Assembly: GCF_008764295.1 (NCBI RefSeq)
Contig: NZ_VTQX01000031.1
Coordinates: 1-49,567 of the forward strand
Direction of reading: 5' to 3'
Origin: Bacillus methanolicus
GTDB taxonomy: Bacteria > Bacillota > Bacilli > Bacillales > Cytobacillaceae
Length of the DNA stretch: 49,567 nucleotides
The notes under the pieces were generated by a model that did not search any database, was not told where the DNA came from, and saw only the letters and a program-made list of their open reading frames with translations. The position numbers and the translations under genes are program-made. Below are positions 46,093-49,567 of this stretch, one piece after another; positions within the stretch are counted from its first letter, which is position 1; each line of letters starts with the position of its first letter.

Positions 46093-46121
46093 TTGACAAT
46101 GGACTTGTGAGATACTATTGT
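46093..46121 (+). promoter_or_regulatory. candidate promoter of the lanthipeptide operon
   Basis: TTGACA (46093-46098), a 17-bp spacer and TATTGT (46116-46121) lie about 70 bp before the protease start. The -35 lies inside the palindrome ATTGACAAT, so its complement could also serve the divergent ABC gene. Confidence 0.45.
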
Positions 46122-46193
46122 TAGTATAAATCATCTACTTGGAAAAATATAGTTTTAATTCCAAATTAATGGATTATATGGAGGATTATGTAA

Positions 46194-46904
46194 TTGTTTA
46201 CTACTTATAAAAATGAACTATCTGATAGTGAAAAACCATTGTTGTCTTCCTTAGGAAAAGTCGAATTTTGGTTTAATAAAAAAGATAGATCTCTTGGTAG
46301 TGGCAGCATCATTCAATCTCCTCACTTTCCCATTGTGGCAACAGCTGCTCATTGCATTTATGATTGGGAATCTCAAAGTTTTTTTGAACGAATATCTTTT
46401 TTACCCTACCTAGAGAATTTTAAAGTTTCTTATACTCCTAAATTAGCTGTAATACCAAAAGATTGGACAAACGGTATTGTAGATTATGATACTGGATTTC
46501 TAGTATTTTCTTCTATGTTCTCTTCTACTATTGATTATCAACGCCATGCTATTCCCATAGCCTTTAACCTACCTAGAAATATGGATTATATCACCTTAGG
46601 TTTTCAAAATATTTTCTTCCCATCAAAAAAGCCTTTTATTAGTAAAGGATCCGCACAAAAAGACATTTATAAAAATTCCAGTTTACAAGGGATAAAAAGC
46701 AAAGGTAAAAGTGGCATGTCAGGAGGACCTTGGTTCACAATACACGAGGGAAGATATGTTCAAAACTCTCTTACTAGCCTTAGCATGAAATCTGCTAAAA
46801 ATACTCTCTGGGCACCATACTGGGGAGAATTAATTGAAGCGGCATACAGAGTAGCTGCGGGAGAGCTTGAGCATGACCCACGATTGTTAATTCATAACTA
46901 TTAG
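46194..46904 (+). CDS. trypsin/V8-like serine protease, probable lanthipeptide leader peptidase
   Basis: 236 residues, chymotrypsin-like fold (S1B-like). The triad is readable: His53 in ATAAHC, Asp99 in VDYDTGFLVF and Ser176 in GKSGMSGGPW. There is no signal peptide or membrane segment, so it should be cytoplasmic, unlike most V8-type enzymes, which are secreted. The TTG start at 46194 is set by GGAGGATT 7-8 bp upstream; an upstream ATG would be out of frame. It is the first gene of the rightward unit, 111 bp before the first precursor. A protease is needed to remove lanthipeptide leaders and this is the obvious candidate, but other roles (immunity, regulation) cannot be excluded. It is AT-richer than the S-layer region, which hints at transfer. 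Confidence 0.82.
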   Translation: MFTTYKNELSDSEKPLLSSLGKVEFWFNKKDRSLGSGSIIQSPHFPIVATAAHCIYDWESQSFFERISFLPYLENFKVSYTPKLAVIPKDWTNGIVDYDTGFLVFSSMFSSTIDYQRHAIPIAFNLPRNMDYITLGFQNIFFPSKKPFISKGSAQKDIYKNSSLQGIKSKGKSGMSGGPWFTIHEGRYVQNSLTSLSMKSAKNTLWAPYWGELIEAAYRVAAGELEHDPRLLIHNY

Positions 46905-46936
46905 GTTTCACTGATGTTTATTTAAGCCTTATAGTC

Positions 46937-46964
46937 TACATAAGAATCCTCAGATTCCTATGTA
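46937..46964 (+). promoter_or_regulatory. hairpin between protease gene and lanA1
   Basis: TACATAAGAATC and GATTCCTATGTA form a 12-bp stem with one mismatch and a CTCA loop. No T-tract follows. It could be an mRNA processing or stability element separating protease and precursor messages. Confidence 0.45.
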
Positions 46965-46982
46965 TGCTAATAAAATTTTAAA

Positions 46983-46998
46983 GCACAATCATTTGTGC
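46983..46998. promoter_or_regulatory. perfect palindrome upstream of lanA1
   Basis: GCACAA, TCAT, TTGTGC is a perfect 6+4+6 palindrome ending 4 bp before the AAAGGAG ribosome binding site of lanA1. It could be an operator or a hairpin at the 5' end of the precursor message. A shorter copy elsewhere was not seen. Confidence 0.45.
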
Positions 46999-47015
46999 CA
47001 AGAAAGGAGATATCT

Positions 47016-47168
47016 ATGTCATACCAGAGCAAAATGTCTACTGTCCTTCAACTACAAAAAATGGATCCCTCAACATCATTACAGTCTAACTCAAACATCA
47101 GCATCACCTGTAAAAAACATAGTACATTGAGCTTGTTTGTTTGTGTCCTACCCCCAGAGCAAAGTTAA
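47016..47168 (+). CDS. lanA1: class III lanthipeptide precursor 1
   Basis: 50 residues; too short for standard gene calling. The leader contains TVLQLQ at residues 9-14, matching the [ILV]-x-x-L-Q recognition helix of class III leaders. The core carries S26-x-x-S29-x-x-C32 (SNISITC) and S36-x-x-S39-x-x-x-C43 (STLSLFVC), the arrangement from which class III enzymes make labionin or lanthionine rings. A short tail, VLPPEQS, follows. AAAGGAG lies 6 bp before the ATG. It is followed 48 bp later by a second precursor of identical length and leader position, and then by the synthetase. The exact leader cut site is unknown; the region before S24 or S26 is plausible. Confidence 0.88.
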   Translation: MSYQSKMSTVLQLQKMDPSTSLQSNSNISITCKKHSTLSLFVCVLPPEQS

Positions 47169-47216
47169 TTCCACCTAAGTTCCATGTTTCCACTAAGTAA
47201 GAGAGGAGGGTTTAAA

Positions 47217-47369
47217 TTGACCTATAATCAACAAAAAGGCATTGTATTAGAACTTCAGTCAATGCAACCGTATAGAAACGCAACTCAACATGGACTGTTT
47301 TCCACTACTAGTATGTTTGGATGTCTAGGCAATACGATTGCAAGCACTTATAGCCTTTTTGCTTGTTAG
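47217..47369 (+). CDS. lanA2: class III lanthipeptide precursor 2
   Basis: 50 residues from the TTG at 47217; GAGAGGAGGG lies 7 bp upstream, whereas the in-frame ATG at 47184 has no site and would add eleven residues containing the encoded ribosome binding site. The leader has IVLELQ at residues 9-14, exactly the position of TVLQLQ in precursor 1. The core holds two full labionin motifs: S29-x-x-S32-x-x-x-C36 (STTSMFGC) and S43-x-x-S46-x-x-x-C50 (STYSLFAC), with the second Cys as the last residue. Both end in S-x-x-S-[ML]-F-[GA]-C, so the rings should be alike. A hairpin without a T-run separates it from the synthetase gene. Confidence 0.92.
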   Translation: MTYNQQKGIVLELQSMQPYRNATQHGLFSTTSMFGCLGNTIASTYSLFAC

Positions 47370-47377
47370 CTAGAGGG

Positions 47378-47401
47378 TTCTGGGGAAGCCCTTCCCCAGA
47401 A
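47378..47401 (+). promoter_or_regulatory. read-through hairpin between lanA2 and lanKC
   Basis: TTCTGGGGAAG pairs perfectly with CTTCCCCAGAA (47378-47388 with 47391-47401). No T-tract follows (TCTGATCCTT). It looks like a stabilising or partial attenuating hairpin that would keep precursor mRNA above synthetase mRNA. Confidence 0.7.
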
Positions 47402-47437
47402 TCTGATCCTTAAACTTAGGAGAAGGAGGAAGCAAAA

Positions 47438-49567
47438 ATGGACATGCGGTATCTGAAATATGTCGTTCCAAATGAAAAATATTATGAGCTTCCTAAAGAA
47501 AAAGCTGATGAATCAAAGTTTCACGAACCCCGTCTACCCGAAAATTGGGTCATCCAACACGACGAGCATTGGAGTTATTGCTTACACAATAATGTTAGTC
47601 TTCCTCAACAGGGCTGGAAGATACATATCAGCTCTACGTCTGACAGTGCACAAGCTACTTTAGACAAAGTAGCCCCTTTCCTTATTAAGAACAATATCAT
47701 TTTTAAATATGTCACGAACAAATTAGAGTTAGTTCTCAAAAATTCTAAATATGGTGATAGAGGTAGTTCAGGCAAGTTTATAACTATTTATCCACTAAAT
47801 GAGCAGCAGTTTACTTTCCTATTAAAGGAGCTTCATCAGCTATTAAAAGACTTTCCGAAAGGACCCTATATTCTAAGTGATAAAAGATGGTTAGATGGAA
47901 ATATCTATTTCCGATATGGTGCTTTTGTTGAAATGTATCTAACCGAGGGAGCCAGAAAAATTCCCGCGATTTTAGATCCCTCAGGAAAACTCGTACCGGA
48001 TATTCGTGGGGTTGCATACCTTGTTCCTGATTTTATCGAAGAGCCTGAAATTATACAGGAAATGGATAAAGCTCAGGAACAAATCGTATCCGAACACTCA
48101 AAACTCAATGAGTACAATATTAAATCTGCCCTTCATTTCAGTAATGGAGGAGGTGTCTACTTAGCTGATTGCCATCAAACCGGTTTAGAAGTCATTTTAA
48201 AGGAAGGCAGGCCTGGAGCAGGATTAGACGGACAGAACAGGGATGCCGTCACCCGTTTAAATCATGAAGCTGAAATTCTTAAACGACTAAAGAAAGTGGA
48301 CTCAGTTGTAAATTTGATAGAGGTCTTTGAAGAATGGGAGCACACATTTCTCGTTGAAGAATACATCGAAGGTGTACCTTTAAATACTTGGTTAGCCGCG
48401 TACTATCCATTTTCAAATGATCAAGATCCTAAAGCTTACGTGAACAAAATCATCCCTATTTTAGAAAAAATAAAGGATGCCCTTAAAGAAATTCACTCCT
48501 GTCATATTGGCATGGGCGATTTGCAACCGGCAAATATTATGATCACAGATCATCTTGAAGTTAAACTGATAGACTTTGAATCTGCTAGTGAACTAACTGA
48601 TTCTAGACATCCTGGTCTTATGACTCCAGGCTTTACAAGTTCCTATGAAGCAACAAGAGAACAAGCTGACTGGTTTGCTCTTCTAAGAATCGCAAGACAT
48701 GCATTCGCCCCTATTGGACCGGTGCAGGACCTAGCTGAAGACATCCTTAAAAAACATGATCAATGGATCTATCAGCATTTTGGTGCTGAAGCTTTACACA
48801 TCATCGAAGAAATCGAAGTTGAATGTACGAAACGAAAGGCAATCCCTGCTGACAGCCTTTTATCTGCCCCAGAGAAATTTTTCCACGTTGATGACTTACC
48901 GGACATCATTGAAAAAATTAGAGGCGGAATCATTGCTGAATTAAGAGATGACCAAAGGCTATTACCAGGGGATATTCGCCAATTTGAACCCAATGGCTTC
49001 CTCAATGTATTAACAGGAGGCTTTGGCGTAGTATTAGCTCTTGCTCGCACCGGAACTTTACCCACTAAAGCGAGTGAGTGGGCGGGCAAATTCGGGAAAG
49101 ACGAGTACATTTGTCATTTAAATGATGGGCTATTTACTGGAAAGGCTGGAATTGCTGGTGTTCTCTATGAGATTGGTAGGAGAGCAGAGGCTAAAAAGAT
49201 TTATGATTCCTTACTTCCTTCATTAGATACAGAAGATATTTCACTTAAATCAGGCCTTGCAGGCACTGGCTTAGCTTTATTATCAGCCTCGACGATACCT
49301 GAATTTGATTATCTTTTAGAGAAAGCTATCGCAATCGGTGAAAGATTAAAAACTCTTTTGGCTCAAGATGTAGCCATCAGTCCAAACGATCCTGATTCGA
49401 TCCCAATTGGACTCATCGAAGGATGGTCTGGAGTATCATTATTTTTTACTTCCCTTTCTTTTGTAACGGGAGATAAGAATTGGCTCGAATCATCTCTCCT
49501 CGCAATAAGAAAAACCGGGCAAAAACCGCCCGGTCCCTTTTTGTCTAGCGAATATCCGAAATTTTAT
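47438..49567 (+). CDS. lanKC: class III lanthipeptide synthetase LanKC (3' end not seen or truncated)
   Basis: The frame opens at ATG 47438 after GGAGAAGGAGGAA and has no stop before the window ends, so it is absent from complete-frame lists. Residues 1-200 are the lyase domain, with SKYGDRGSSGKFITIYP at about 103-119, the signature of these phosphoSer/Thr lyases. Residues about 230-490 are a kinase-like domain: ATP-binding Lys in VILKEGRPG (about 252), catalytic loop GMGDLQPANIM (about 358-368) and DFE (about 378) in place of DFG. Residues from about 510 are a LanC-like cyclase with GGFGVVLALA, GLFTGKAGIAGVL, SGLAGTGLAL and GLIEGWSGVSLFF. Only four of the expected seven helical repeats appear. 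After LLAIRK (about 690) the sequence no longer looks like a cyclase and reads through a hairpin at 49514. Usual length is 850-900 residues. Confidence 0.88.
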   Translation, partial: MDMRYLKYVVPNEKYYELPKEKADESKFHEPRLPENWVIQHDEHWSYCLHNNVSLPQQGWKIHISSTSDSAQATLDKVAPFLIKNNIIFKYVTNKLELVLKNSKYGDRGSSGKFITIYPLNEQQFTFLLKELHQLLKDFPKGPYILSDKRWLDGNIYFRYGAFVEMYLTEGARKIPAILDPSGKLVPDIRGVAYLVPDFIEEPEIIQEMDKAQEQIVSEHSKLNEYNIKSALHFSNGGGVYLADCHQTGLEVILKEGRPGAGLDGQNRDAVTRLNHEAEILKRLKKVDSVVNLIEVFEEWEHTFLVEEYIEGVPLNTWLAAYYPFSNDQDPKAYVNKIIPILEKIKDALKEIHSCHIGMGDLQPANIMITDHLEVKLIDFESASELTDSRHPGLMTPGFTSSYEATREQADWFALLRIARHAFAPIGPVQDLAEDILKKHDQWIYQHFGAEALHIIEEIEVECTKRKAIPADSLLSAPEKFFHVDDLPDIIEKIRGGIIAELRDDQRLLPGDIRQFEPNGFLNVLTGGFGVVLALARTGTLPTKASEWAGKFGKDEYICHLNDGLFTGKAGIAGVLYEIGRRAEAKKIYDSLLPSLDTEDISLKSGLAGTGLALLSASTIPEFDYLLEKAIAIGERLKTLLAQDVAISPNDPDSIPIGLIEGWSGVSLFFTSLSFVTGDKNWLESSLLAIRKTGQKPPGPFLSSEYPKFY
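49514..49541. terminator. intrinsic-terminator-like hairpin inside the lanKC frame
   Basis: ACCGGGC, loop AAAAACC, GCCCGGT (49514-49520 with 49528-49534). On the + strand CCCTTTTTG follows. On the minus strand the stem is followed directly by TTTTTCTTATT, a better T-tract. On the minus strand AAAATTTCGGATATTCGCTAG precedes it in part: a frame ending KISDIR-stop at 49545-49547 would fit the tail of a leftward gene lying beyond the window. Confidence 0.6.

Noticed and set aside
49545..49567. Leftward gene ending KISDIR-stop
   Set aside because: Only seven codons are visible; plausible because a good minus-strand terminator follows, but not enough to annotate as a gene.

Overview
The window reads as chromosome of a low-GC, Gram-positive, endospore-former-type bacterium of the Bacillaceae that carries an S-layer. 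The evidence is strong AGGAGG-type ribosome binding sites, frequent TTG starts, seven genes for S-layer homology (SLH) proteins, a CsaB-type pyruvyl transferase, a LytR-CpsA-Psr ligase and a ComK-like gene. Species cannot be fixed from sequence reading; a surface made of SLH proteins plus an acidic wall polymer would suit an alkaliphilic Bacillus relative. No rRNA, tRNA, CRISPR array, IS element or prophage was recognised.

Layout. 0.3-7.8 kb: a secreted phosphodiester-glycosidase-like protein, a decayed gene remnant, an SLH-anchored 5'-nucleotidase and an SLH/Ig-like protein. 7.9-9.94 kb: a large tandem array, about 36 copies of a 52-53 bp unit. 10-19.7 kb: a secreted subtilase, a very large secreted nuclease with two catalytic domains, and an SLH protein broken by one in-frame ochre codon. 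20-22.5 kb: an LCP ligase, a small membrane protein and a frameshifted comK-like gene. 23-26 kb: a 954-residue SLH protein that is the best candidate for the S-layer subunit. 26.4-32.9 kb: a six-gene leftward operon (polymerase/ligase, two glycosyltransferases, deacetylase, acetyltransferase, UDP-ManNAc-type dehydrogenase). 33.1-38.9 kb: rightward csaB, glycosyltransferase, murJ-like flippase and a lipoprotein. 39.3-44.0 kb: three SLH-anchored wall enzymes (glucosaminidase, NlpC/P60, L,D-transpeptidase). 44.2-49.6 kb: a class III lanthipeptide locus.

How the genes fit together. The two divergent polymer blocks probably make a ManNAc(A)-containing secondary cell-wall polymer. CsaB would pyruvylate it, the LCP enzyme could attach it to peptidoglycan, and the SLH proteins would bind it: S-layer subunit, nucleotidase, peptidoglycan hydrolases and a transpeptidase. 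Subtilase, nuclease and nucleotidase together suggest extracellular scavenging of protein and nucleic acid.

Two things stand out. (1) The right end holds a lanthipeptide locus: a leaderless trypsin/V8-like protease, two 50-residue precursors with aligned leader motifs and paired SxxSxxC/SxxSxxxC cores, an uninterrupted kinase-cyclase frame, and a divergent ABC exporter. The synthetase frame runs into an intrinsic-terminator-like hairpin where only four of the expected cyclase repeats have been read, so the gene may be truncated. (2) At least six intergenic regions near gene 3' ends carry tandem arrays whose unit sequence is specific to the locus but whose period is 20-21 bp or 52-53 bp, close to two or five turns of B-DNA. 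I know of no description of these as a class.
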